Shown here: in pieces, positions 1-6,839 of the stretch
Numbering within the stretch: the first letter of the stretch is position 1
How the letters are laid out: every line of letters starts with the position of its first letter
From: Actinomycetes bacterium
GTDB lineage: Bacteria; Actinomycetota; Acidimicrobiia; Acidimicrobiales; Acidimicrobiaceae
DNA length: 9,083 bases
Direction of reading: 5' to 3'
NCBI GenBank assembly: GCA_021844725.1
Contig: JAKBSX010000065.1
Span: forward strand, 1-9,083
The notes under the pieces: generated by a model
Databases searched by the model: none
What the model was told of the DNA's origin: nothing
What the model saw: only the letters and a program-made list of their open reading frames with translations
Translations under genes and position numbers: made by a program

Positions 1-2
1 AC

Positions 3-950
3 TATTTGGGCACCCAGGTTTCGATACTTTCGGAAAAATATGACCAAGCCCAGCTAAACCTAACCAGCATTAGTCAGAAAGTGCAAGACACCAAGAACCA
101 GATTTCACTAACCGAACTTAAAATCAAGGACCTAAAGGCTGAACTCTCACGAGAAGCCATCAATGTATACGTAAGTGGCGGGAACCTACCAGCTGCATCA
201 GCACTGCTTTCTGAGAATCCCACCCAAGTGTCGATCCGCCAGGAATACATCAACATGGTAACCAATTCTCAGGCAGACATTGTCGCCACCTTCAAGGCAG
301 CCAATCAAAACCTGAATCAACAGCAAGCACTGCTGAAAAGGATCCAGCAACAAGCTGCTACCGATTTCAAACAAGTAAGCGCTGCAAGAAACGCTGCCCA
401 GGCTGCAGTCACTCAAGAACAAACTCAGCTCGATTCGATTAACTCCAACATACGAGCTTTAGTCGTTCAACAGCAGCAGATCGCGGCAAACCAGGCTGCC
501 ACCAAGTCAAGGTCAATAATTAACAGCGGATCTGCTGGATCAGCAACTCCGGTATCAAACTCACCCTCGCTGCCTACGTCTAATCCAACTGTGAACGGCA
601 ACCAGGTACAAATAGCCCTTGCCTGGGCCAGGCAGGAACTTGGGAAACCCTATGTATTTGGAGGAGCGGGTCCCAATTCATTTGATTGTTCGGGACTTAC
701 GGCGTTTGTTTACGGAAAAGCAGGAATTTACCTGCCGCACTCGGCGGCAGCGCAATATAACGACACCCGCCGGGTTCCATTATCAAACCTGCAGCCTGGC
801 GATCTGGTATTCTACTACTCTCCCATCAGCCACGTGGCTATATATATTGGTGGAGGGGAAGTTCTACAGGCTCTGAATCCCTCGGCTCCGGTGGAAATCT
901 CAGGACTTTACTATGCTGGTGCCCCAGTGGGAGCCGGCCAAGTATCTTAA
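3..950 (+). CDS. NlpC/P60 peptidoglycan endopeptidase with coiled-coil N-terminus, 5'-truncated by window
   Basis: This is the C-terminal part of a secreted cell-wall hydrolase that would cut the peptide stems of peptidoglycan. The frame is open to the left edge; a TTG at 6 could be read as a start, but the sequence there (LGTQVSILSEKYDQAQ) is the middle of the usual CwlO/RipA-like coiled coil, so the true start and signal peptide lie upstream. Numbering from that TTG, residues 1-165 are Gln/Ala-rich heptad-like coiled coil, 166-200 a Ser/Pro/Asn-rich linker, and 201-314 the NlpC/P60 domain. The catalytic Cys is C228 in FDCSGLT and the His is H276 in SHVAIYIG. The third polar residue, often His, appears to be Q288 in EVLQAL. 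The family is exported and usually kept inactive by the coiled coil; that regulation is inferred here. The TAA stop is at 948-950. Family call is firm; the exact cleavage bond is not visible. Confidence 0.93.
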   Translation, partial: YLGTQVSILSEKYDQAQLNLTSISQKVQDTKNQISLTELKIKDLKAELSREAINVYVSGGNLPAASALLSENPTQVSIRQEYINMVTNSQADIVATFKAANQNLNQQQALLKRIQQQAATDFKQVSAARNAAQAAVTQEQTQLDSINSNIRALVVQQQQIAANQAATKSRSIINSGSAGSATPVSNSPSLPTSNPTVNGNQVQIALAWARQELGKPYVFGGAGPNSFDCSGLTAFVYGKAGIYLPHSAAAQYNDTRRVPLSNLQPGDLVFYYSPISHVAIYIGGGEVLQALNPSAPVEISGLYYAGAPVGAGQVS

Positions 951-1004
951 TTGAATTACCACCAGAATTTGTAGACAAGAAGGCCCTACGTACCCACGGG
1001 ATCA

Positions 1005-1023
1005 TTCAACTTGAAACTATGAT
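1005..1023 (+). promoter_or_regulatory. Candidate -10 box with overlapping palindrome, upstream of quinone oxidoreductase
   Basis: TATGAT at 1018-1023 matches the -10 consensus at 5 of 6 positions. Just upstream, TTCAA-C-TTGAA at 1005-1015 is a perfect 5-1-5 palindrome, which would sit between the -10 and -35 boxes where a repressor could bind. No convincing -35 box is seen at 16-18 bp. The gene's Shine-Dalgarno GGAG is at 1040-1043. The sites are visible; their function is a guess. Confidence 0.3.
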
Positions 1024-1050
1024 GTCTGATCAAACATATGGAGAACCTAT

Positions 1051-1989
1051 ATGAAGGCTGTCACATTTAAAAACCAACAAATCCTAATAACAGAAGTGCC
1101 TGAGCCAGATTGTGGTTCTGAAGACCTTCTTGTGAAAGTCTGCTCGGCAGGCATCAACGCTGCTGACATCTTGCAAAAACGGGGACTGTATCCAGCGCCT
1201 GCCGGTATACCGCAAAATATTCCCGGACTTGAATTTTCCGGTACGGTAGTAAAAGTCGGACGTAAAACATCAGGATTCAGCCCCGGTGACCGAGTGACTG
1301 GAATTGTCGGCGGTGGGGCTCAAGCAGAGCTGATAACTATTCACTATTCCAATGCGCTGATTGTCCCAGACTCGGTCAACCTGGTGGATGCAGGGGGATT
1401 TAGCGAAACCTATCTAACTGCTTACGACGCATTAGTCAGACAAGCTGGCTTGCAGATGGGCGAAAAGGTACTGATAAATGGGGCAGCAGGTGGAGTTGGC
1501 CTGAGTGCGGTGACTATCGCCGCGCTGCTAAATACACGGGTTACGGCTTCGGCACGACATGTTGAACACCATCAGCACCTCAAGACCCTGGGAGCCACAC
1601 CTGTACTGCCAGAAGACGTTTCCAAAAATGCTCCTTATGATGTCGTTCTGGAACTAGTTGGTGGAATCAACATGGAACAAAACATCAGTAACCTCAGTGA
1701 TGATGGAAGAATCTCTGTAATCGGAATAGGTGCTGGAGCAAAAAGTGAAATTGACCTGAGACTTGTCATGTCCAAACGAGCCAGAATTTTTGGATCTACT
1801 CTAAGAGCCAGAACCACCCAGTCCAAAGCTGGACTGATAAATGAGGCCAGGACCAAACTAATTCCACTTTTAGATCAGGGGAAATTGCCAATAACGATTG
1901 CCGGTCGATTCGATTTCAATGAAGCGGAAAGCGCCTACGAAAGTTTTTCTACTCCGGGCAAACTGGGAAAGATTTTGTTAGTCTTTTAG
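1051..1989 (+). CDS. Zinc-independent NAD(P)H:quinone oxidoreductase (MDR superfamily, QOR/PIG3-like)
   Basis: This is a 312-residue cytoplasmic medium-chain reductase. It probably uses NADPH to reduce quinones or other electrophilic enones. The N-terminal GroES-like domain carries AGINAADILQKRGLY (33-47), PGLEFSG (58-64) and PGDRV (78-82). The Rossmann domain begins near 138 with the nucleotide-binding loop NGAAGGVG (143-150). The catalytic and structural zinc ligands of alcohol dehydrogenases are absent, which places it in the zinc-free quinone reductase branch. Length is slightly short of the roughly 325 residues usual for PIG3-like proteins but the C-terminal GKLGKILLVF is complete. The ATG at 1051 has a good Shine-Dalgarno GGAG 7 nt upstream. 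It converges on the broken SDR gene with a 20 bp gap and no clear terminator hairpin. The physiological substrate cannot be told from sequence. Confidence 0.9.
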   Translation: MKAVTFKNQQILITEVPEPDCGSEDLLVKVCSAGINAADILQKRGLYPAPAGIPQNIPGLEFSGTVVKVGRKTSGFSPGDRVTGIVGGGAQAELITIHYSNALIVPDSVNLVDAGGFSETYLTAYDALVRQAGLQMGEKVLINGAAGGVGLSAVTIAALLNTRVTASARHVEHHQHLKTLGATPVLPEDVSKNAPYDVVLELVGGINMEQNISNLSDDGRISVIGIGAGAKSEIDLRLVMSKRARIFGSTLRARTTQSKAGLINEARTKLIPLLDQGKLPITIAGRFDFNEAESAYESFSTPGKLGKILLVF

Positions 1990-2009
1990 TTTTTAGATCC
2001 CATAACTCG

Positions 2010-2774
2010 CTAGTTAATCGACCATCCTTCATCTACAACAATCGTCTCTCCTGTTGTATAACTACCCGCGTCTGAAGCTAGGAGGAGCGTCGGCCCATCT
2101 AATTCTGAGAGCCGCCCTGGGCGACCTATTGGAGTGTGACGTCCAATCCAATCAATTCGTCTCTGGCTTGAAAACATTTCCGACGTCATTTCCGAAAGGA
2201 ACCATCCTGGAGCCAGTGCATTTACTCGAGCACCTCTACTACTCCACTGCGCTGCCAACTCTCCAGTCAGATTAACTACATCGGCTTTTGAAGCTACATA
2301 AGAGGCTTGGGGAATTTTACCGGAACCCAGTAGGCCCAGGACGGAGGTAATACTTATGATTGAACCATGTCCAGCCTCAATTTTCTTTCGGCCCACAAGC
2401 TGAGAGAGGGCAAAAACGCCTTCGAGATTGACCGCCATAACATATCGAAACTCACTCAATGGTTCATCCTCGGCCGCAAAAGGACGAGTTATACCCGCAG
2501 CATTCTAACAAATGTCGATTTTCCCATAAGAATTGGCAACAAACTCCACCAGGATTTCGAGTTCTGAATAATTGGTGACGTCGCATCTAAATATTTCGCT
2601 TTGACCAGATATCTCAGAATCCACTTGCTTCAACATTTCAATCCGGCGAGCCGCCAAAACCACAGACGCGCCAGCAGCGGAAAGAACCTTTGCCAGATAC
2701 GCACCGATTCCTGATGACGCTCCCGCCACAATCGCCACTTGGCCATCCAAGCTAAAGATATTCTTTGGGTCCAT
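2010..2774 (-). pseudogene. Short-chain dehydrogenase/reductase interrupted by one in-frame TAG
   Basis: The minus strand encodes a classical SDR of about 254 positions, NAD(P)-dependent, resembling 3-oxoacyl-ACP reductase or gluconate 5-dehydrogenase types. Start: ATG at 2774-2772 with GGAG (2784-2781) six bases upstream; a TTG four codons earlier is less likely. The cofactor loop GASSGIG is at residues 18-24. The catalytic tetrad is complete: N116 (NLEG), S144 (SITSVLG), Y159 and K163 (YVASK). The C-terminus VVDEGWSIN is typical. A TAG at 2507-2505 replaces codon 90, where the family has the Val of ILVNxAG: the reading is GKIDIC, stop, NAAGITRPFAAEDEP, then LSEFRY, all in one frame. So this is a nonsense change, not a frameshift. 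The downstream half could only restart at a TTG (2459) with no obvious ribosome site and would lack the cofactor loop. Recent pseudogene, sequencing error, or readthrough are the options. Confidence 0.85.
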
Positions 2775-2786
2775 TGATTGCTCCAA

Positions 2787-3104
2787 ATCTCAGGAAATTA
2801 TTCGAAGTCTATCCAAACCTGGCCCTAAATTACGATCCTCTGTGCCTCAATATGAGGTTCAAAAAATACCTTCAGGCAATCCTTCCGGGCTAAGCGCATC
2901 TGCTACTAAAAACTTTTGCCAAGAGAAAGCTGTAAGTGATCGAAACCAAGGTAACCGTTATGACAAAAACCAAAGACAGTAGCCCTTTAAACCATACATC
3001 TTGAACCATATTCATCCACTCTTAGGGCCCGCTTACAACTGTCAAATTGGGTGTAGTATCCTTATTCCGTCGGGGATATAGACTAACAAACTGGGTCATG
3101 CAGT
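2787..3104. other. Gene-free intergenic stretch between SDR and lgt
   Basis: No gene could be supported here on either strand. It separates two divergently transcribed genes and should hold their promoters. One small inverted repeat, CCTCA-ATA-TGAGG (2845-2857), lies about 70 bp upstream of the SDR start and could be an operator, but it is too short to be persuasive. A 14-codon ATG frame at 2960 was not accepted as a gene. Confidence 0.6.
3033..3059 (+). promoter_or_regulatory. Weak candidate promoter for lgt-pncB
   Basis: TTACAA (3033-3038) and TAGTAT (3054-3059) resemble -35 and -10 boxes, but each is only a partial match and the 15 bp spacer is short. It would give a leader of roughly 75 nt that includes the 15 bp tandem duplication. 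Offered only as the best candidate upstream of lgt. Confidence 0.22.
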
Positions 3105-3134
3105 TATTAAGTCACTGAGTATTAAGTCACTGAG
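3105..3134 (+). repeat. Perfect 2 x 15 bp tandem duplication in the lgt leader
   Basis: TATTAAGTCACTGAG occurs at 3105-3119 and again at 3120-3134 with no mismatch and no gap. The second copy runs into G-A-A and thereby forms GAGGA (3132-3136), the Shine-Dalgarno of lgt, whose ATG is at 3143. The first copy ends GAGT and makes only a poor ribosome site. The absence of any divergence suggests a recent slippage event or a unit kept identical by selection; it may tune leader length or binding of a regulator. Confidence 0.9.
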
Positions 3135-3142
3135 GAATCACT

Positions 3143-3952
3143 ATGAAACCAATACCTGTGTTGTTCCATATTGGACCACTTACAGTCCATACTTATGGAA
3201 TAGGTTTAGCCATAACTTTCTACTTTGCGTTTCGGTACTACGAACGTAGGCTTAGAGATAATGGCTATGACTCAAAATGGCTGCAACGTTCTTTTCTTTG
3301 GATCATAGGTGGGGCGATAGTTGGCGCCAGAATCATTCATGTGATTGCCAATGCAACCTACTATATTCACAACCCGGGCGAGATAGTCATGATTTGGCAT
3401 GGCGGCCTCTCCTCATTTGGAGGGATAGCTCTCGCTGCACCTACAGCGATTTATTTCAAGCGAAAATATGCTCCCGAACTTTCTGTGGGAACTGCGGCAG
3501 ACCTGGTGACTCCAGTCCTGGTAGGCGCCTGGGCCTTGGGAAGACTGCTGGGGCCACAACTAATGTTTCACGGTGGCGGGAAACCCACAAACGCCTGGTA
3601 TGGACTTAAATATGCAGGAGAAGTGGGATACAGGATACCAGTTCCAATCTTTCAAGCCCTGGAAGATTTTGTTCTCTTTTTGATACTTCTGCAGATTGAA
3701 AAGTATTTCAAAAAGATCAACGCGCCCAGGAGTGCACTTATGGCAACTGGACTGCTTCTATGGTCTATGCCCAGGTTTTGGGACGAGTACTTTTGGCTTG
3801 CCGTACCAAGAGTGTGGGACGCGGTAGAAGTTTTTTCAATAATACTTTTCGTATGTTCAGCTATTTACCTGATATGGCTGTTCAAGAAGGCTCCTAGGCC
3901 TAATAACACCGTGGAAATAAAAGAGGTAACAGTCGAGCCGTCTGAACTTTAA
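3143..3952 (+). CDS. lgt: Prolipoprotein diacylglyceryl transferase, divergent active-site motif
   Basis: Lgt moves the diacylglyceryl group of phosphatidylglycerol onto the lipobox Cys of prelipoproteins in the cytoplasmic membrane. The 269-residue product has about seven hydrophobic segments and the family landmarks: TYGIGLA (17-23, Tyr18 matching E. coli Tyr26), WHGGLSSFGG (85-94, His86 matching His103), GR at 133-134 (Arg143) and RFWDE (211-215, matching Arg239 and Glu243). The signature that normally reads GRxGNxxxxE(x)2G is altered here to GRLLGPQLMFHGGGKPT (133-149): one residue is inserted, Pro138 sits where E. coli has Asn146, and His143 or Gly144 where it has Glu151, while the final Gly is kept. 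This may define a divergent Lgt subgroup. The C-terminal 20 residues are charged and probably cytoplasmic. ATG at 3143 has Shine-Dalgarno GAGGA. pncB follows after 12 bp. Family call is strong; full activity is less certain because of the motif. Confidence 0.88.
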   Translation: MKPIPVLFHIGPLTVHTYGIGLAITFYFAFRYYERRLRDNGYDSKWLQRSFLWIIGGAIVGARIIHVIANATYYIHNPGEIVMIWHGGLSSFGGIALAAPTAIYFKRKYAPELSVGTAADLVTPVLVGAWALGRLLGPQLMFHGGGKPTNAWYGLKYAGEVGYRIPVPIFQALEDFVLFLILLQIEKYFKKINAPRSALMATGLLLWSMPRFWDEYFWLAVPRVWDAVEVFSIILFVCSAIYLIWLFKKAPRPNNTVEIKEVTVEPSEL

Positions 3953-3964
3953 ACCATCTGTATC

Positions 3965-5347
3965 ATGGACGAGTTAAAAAATGAAGGCCTCCTGTCGTTG
4001 TTGACCGACCGCTACGAGCTAACCATGCTGGAAGCAGCGCTCAACTCCGGGGTGGCACACAAAAAAGCATCTTTTGAAGTTTTTTCCAGAGCTCTTCCTC
4101 CTGGACGTCGTTATGGAGTCATAGCAGGCGTTGGTCGAATAGTTGATTCGATAAAGAAATTTAGATTCAGTGAAGTTGAACTGGAATTCCTAAAAGACAA
4201 TAATATTGTCGGCCAAGATACTATTGATTTCCTCACCACCTACAAATTTTCCGGTGACATCTGGGCCTACCGGGAAGGCGAAATCTATTTTCCATTTTCT
4301 CCGGTAATGAGGGTAGATGCACCGTTTGGCGAAGCAATTCTCCTGGAAACCCTGATCCTTTCGATTCTCAATTTTGACTCCGCTATTGCCTCAGCCGGTG
4401 CACGGATGATTACAGCGGCCAATGGCAGGATGCTTGTGGAAATGGGGTCAAGAAGAACCCATGAATGGTCGGCCGTCAGTGCGGCAAGGGCAGCCTATAT
4501 AATTGGTTTCGCCTCCACCTCAAATCTAAAAGCAGGTCAGCTGTATGCAATACCAACCACGGGGACAATTGCTCATGCGTTCATCCTCGCCCACTCTGAT
4601 GAAAAGAGTGCCTTTGAAGCACAACTCTCTTCCCAGGGAACCAATACAACCATCCTCGTCGATACCTACAACATCGAGCAAGGAATTAAAGAAGCTATAT
4701 ATACTGCAGGGACCTCGTTGAGTGCAGTAAGGATCGACTCTGGAAATCCCGCTGAGGAGTCGCTAAAAGCGAGAAAGCTCCTGGATTCGCTAGGCGCCAC
4801 AGGCACCAAAATTATCATTTCCGGAGACTTGGACGAATATAAAATTGAGGCACTTTCGAGCAATCCCATAGACAGTTTTGGGGTTGGCACCAAACTGGTA
4901 ACCGGATCTGGAGAAGCCACAGCGAACTTTGTATACAAGTTGGTAGCTATCCAAAACCATCCTTTGGATCAACGCTTGACCCCAGTTGCAAAAAAATCCA
5001 TCTCAAAATCGACTTTAGGGGGAAGAAAGTCCCCACTGCGAATTTTCGATAATAACGGATTTGCACAGGTCGAATTTCTGGACTGGCTTGATGTCGACGA
5101 CGGCGGGATAGCTCAGGCAAGTCTCGATCAGGGCGATTACAAAATGTTGCAAGAAAAGGTAGTGAGCGCAGGAGCCCCAACTGATATTGTTTCCTTGGAC
5201 TCGCTTCGCCAATCACACAAAATTGCCAAAGACCAAATTGGCCCAGCCGCAATCGACCTAAGTCCAGGTCCACCTGCTATTCCAACGGTCTTCTTAGGTC
5301 ACGACGGCAAACTGGTTGAAGCGCATAACCAGTCGGCAACAAACTAA
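3965..5347 (+). CDS. pncB: Nicotinate phosphoribosyltransferase
   Basis: This cytoplasmic enzyme joins nicotinate and PRPP, with ATP hydrolysis, to give nicotinate mononucleotide, the entry step of NAD salvage (Preiss-Handler route). The 460-residue length matches actinobacterial PncB. Landmarks in order: LTDRYELTM (13-21), GRRYGVIAG (47-55), MGSRRTHEW (160-168), GTIAHAF (200-206, with His204 as the likely autophosphorylated His), VRIDSGN (255-261), SGDLDEYKI (286-294) and the phosphate-binding GVGTKLVTG (306-314). It lies 12 bp after lgt on the same strand. No Shine-Dalgarno is visible in ACCATCTGTATC ahead of the ATG at 3965, so translation probably depends on ribosomes finishing lgt. The alternative, a leaderless message from an internal promoter, is not excluded. 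No reading-frame damage and all motifs intact. Confidence 0.95.
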   Translation: MDELKNEGLLSLLTDRYELTMLEAALNSGVAHKKASFEVFSRALPPGRRYGVIAGVGRIVDSIKKFRFSEVELEFLKDNNIVGQDTIDFLTTYKFSGDIWAYREGEIYFPFSPVMRVDAPFGEAILLETLILSILNFDSAIASAGARMITAANGRMLVEMGSRRTHEWSAVSAARAAYIIGFASTSNLKAGQLYAIPTTGTIAHAFILAHSDEKSAFEAQLSSQGTNTTILVDTYNIEQGIKEAIYTAGTSLSAVRIDSGNPAEESLKARKLLDSLGATGTKIIISGDLDEYKIEALSSNPIDSFGVGTKLVTGSGEATANFVYKLVAIQNHPLDQRLTPVAKKSISKSTLGGRKSPLRIFDNNGFAQVEFLDWLDVDDGGIAQASLDQGDYKMLQEKVVSAGAPTDIVSLDSLRQSHKIAKDQIGPAAIDLSPGPPAIPTVFLGHDGKLVEAHNQSATN

Positions 5348-5354
5348 CAGCATC

Positions 5355-5372
5355 AATCCTGACCTGGATTTT
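5355..5372 (+). terminator. Weak hairpin between convergent pncB and serine hydrolase
   Basis: AATCC (5355-5359) pairs with GGATT (5366-5370) around a 6-base loop and is followed by only two further T residues. It is the only hairpin seen in the 55 bp between the two convergent stops. A five-pair stem with a poor T tract makes it a marginal terminator. Confidence 0.25.
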
Positions 5373-5402
5373 ACCTACCCACCCAAGCTTGCCTATAAAC
5401 CT

Positions 5403-6281
5403 TCAGCTAAAATTTTCAAGCACATAGGTTGAAACAAGAGGCCATGATTTCTGAGCCCAGACTCCAAAATCTTTCTCGGTAAGCACCCCGAATGCAATCC
5501 TTACCTCTGGATCTATCCACAAGAAAGTGCCCGATGCGCCGAAGTGCCCATAGGTTAGTTCTGAATTTAGCCCGGAAGTCCAATGTGGAAATTTGTTGCC
5601 CCTTATCTCAAATCCCAAACCCCAGGTATTGGCATCCATCAATCCGAAACCTGGCAACACTCCAGGTAGCTGAGGTAGATATGGCGTCTTTGCTTGCTCT
5701 AAATAGGACATATCTACATGTGGCGTGCCCTGATAAAGTGCAATTGCCAGATTATGAAGGTCGATAATATTTCCTACCATTCCAGCAGCCGCACCCGTAC
5801 TCCCGGCTCCTGGCCAATTCTCTCCACTTACGTTGGAACCAACCATTCCTGCTGGATCCAACAACACCTCTTTTACATACTGATCAAATCGAATACCGGA
5901 TTCAACTTCAAGCCATCTAGCTAAAAACTCGAATCCGGCGCTTGAGTAAATTCTTCTGGTTCTTGGAGCTACAACTGGCTGCTGGTCAAAGATATCAACA
6001 TTCGGATCCACATCAGATCCAAGCCCAGAGCTGTGGCCCATTAAATCACGAACCACGATTCTCCCTAAAAGCGTCTGATCGAGTGCAAACACTCCCTCAG
6101 ACACAGCAGCCAGAAAGGCCAATGTACTAGCAATTTTAGTGACCGAAGCATAATGGAATTTTTTTGTGCGGTCCCCAAGCATGACGGTTCTGCCAGTAGA
6201 AAAATTGACCACAAATGCTGCGAAATTAGCTACTGGCCACGAGTTAAAGTGCTCAAGCAAACCAGTTTCGAAATCAGCCAC
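5403..6281 (-). CDS. Beta-lactamase-fold serine hydrolase (class C / esterase EstB / DD-peptidase-like)
   Basis: The 292-residue product belongs to the penicillin-binding-protein/beta-lactamase fold group with a nucleophilic serine. The SxxK motif is S46-V-T-K49. The second motif, YxN in class C enzymes, is Y112-S-S114 (IYSSAGFEFLA), with Tyr kept and Asn changed to Ser. The third motif is H246-F-G248 in YGHFGASGTFLWIDPE, the HxG form common in esterases and D-aminopeptidases rather than the KTG of true beta-lactamases. LMGHSSGL (80-87) is the usual LLxHTSGL motif. There is no hydrophobic signal peptide, so it is likely cytoplasmic, which argues against a cell-wall or antibiotic-resistance role. 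Start is GTG at 6281-6279 with GGGAG a short 4 bases upstream. It faces pncB tail to tail. The substrate is unknown; an esterase or peptidase acting on small molecules is the best guess. Confidence 0.88.
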   Translation of the reverse strand: MADFETGLLEHFNSWPVANFAAFVVNFSTGRTVMLGDRTKKFHYASVTKIASTLAFLAAVSEGVFALDQTLLGRIVVRDLMGHSSGLGSDVDPNVDIFDQQPVVAPRTRRIYSSAGFEFLARWLEVESGIRFDQYVKEVLLDPAGMVGSNVSGENWPGAGSTGAAAGMVGNIIDLHNLAIALYQGTPHVDMSYLEQAKTPYLPQLPGVLPGFGLMDANTWGLGFEIRGNKFPHWTSGLNSELTYGHFGASGTFLWIDPEVRIAFGVLTEKDFGVWAQKSWPLVSTYVLENFS

Positions 6282-6440
6282 GCTACTCCCAGATTCGAAC
6301 TTTAAAGTGGGCTAGCGACAAAACTAACCCTAGCAGCTAATTCTAAGTTATTTATTATGTAAGATCCCATGCTAAGGGTATAAAAATCCCAGAAAAGTAG
6401 ACATCGATGGCTGTGCCAATTTTGGTCATTGCCCAATCAG

Positions 6441-6716
6441 CTAAATGAGGGGGTCCTCAGGCTTTCCAACTCTTGGACGGTCCTTCAGGCCAGCCAGACC
6501 CTGTTCAAAAAAACGCTTTCTCCATTTTGATACGATCTCACGATGAGTGTCTAGACGTGAAGCGATCTCATCATTTCTAAGACCCTCAGCAGCCATCAGT
6601 ACTATCTTGGCACGTATAACATCACAATACGGTGACGTATAGCGACGAGCCATTTCTTCCAGTTCGTTACGCTGATCTGGGGTGAGATTCAATAGATATG
6701 GGCTTTTTCTCGTCAT
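6441..6716 (-). pseudogene. IS630-family transposase remnant: N-terminal helix-turn-helix only
   Basis: The 91-residue product starts TRKSPYLLNLTPDQRNELEE and continues with YTSPYCDVIRAKIVLMAAEGL, then NDEIASRLDTHREIVSKWRKR. This is the characteristic first helix-turn-helix block of IS630 transposases, which bind their terminal repeats through it. Family members continue for a further 200 or more residues with a DDE catalytic domain; here the frame ends after GKPEDPLI with TAG at 6443-6441, and neither other minus-strand frame resumes the protein downstream, so the gene is truncated rather than frameshifted. ATG at 6716-6714 is preferred over ATG 6728 because GGAGAGG lies directly upstream of it. 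It cannot transpose. Its intact start, ribosome site and DNA-binding domain leave open a role as a repressor of IS630 ends, which is inference. Confidence 0.85.
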
Positions 6717-6754
6717 TATCCTCTCCATTATATGTTATAAAAAGACCAGCAAAC

Positions 6755-6810
6755 CGCAAACTTACATGATAATATTTACGTGATCGTATTGAATAGTTTA
6801 TGTAATTGCG
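6755..6810. repeat. TTACRT direct and inverted repeats upstream of the recombinase-like gene
   Basis: CGCAA-AC-TTACAT (6755-6767) and ATGTAATTGCG (6800-6810) form an inverted repeat: the reverse complement of the second is CGCAATTACAT, identical apart from the two extra bases AC. Inside, TTACATGAT (6762-6770) recurs as TTACGTGAT (6776-6784), exactly 14 bp on, and the two 14 bp units agree at 11 positions. So three copies of a TTACRT core, two direct and one inverted, lie within 56 bp, ending 29 bp before the recombinase-like start. This looks like a protein-binding region: an operator, or the left end or binding sites of the downstream element. TATGTAAT (6799-6806) could also serve as a weak -10 box. 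Confidence 0.55.
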
Positions 6811-6839
6811 AGCTACTTTTGATACCAGAGAGATGCTGA

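Noticed and set aside
1990..2009. Terminator between quinone oxidoreductase and SDR
   Set aside because: There is a T run but no stem that could form a hairpin.
2505..2507. Pyrrolysine or other recoding of the SDR TAG
   Set aside because: The site is an ordinary hydrophobic Val position in the family, and nothing nearby suggests a pyrrolysine system; decay or error is simpler.
2845..2857. CCTCA-ATA-TGAGG as a strong operator or terminator
   Set aside because: A five-pair stem with no T tract and no second copy is within what chance gives; mentioned only in the intergenic description.
2960..3004. Tiny ATG frame of 14 codons (TKTKDSSPLNHTS)
   Set aside because: It has only a weak upstream AAGG, no following attenuator structure and no similarity to a leader peptide.
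6282..6440. Remaining catalytic part of the IS630 transposase
   Set aside because: The minus-strand frames after 6441 hit stops quickly and show none of the DDE-domain motifs, so the rest of the gene is absent here.
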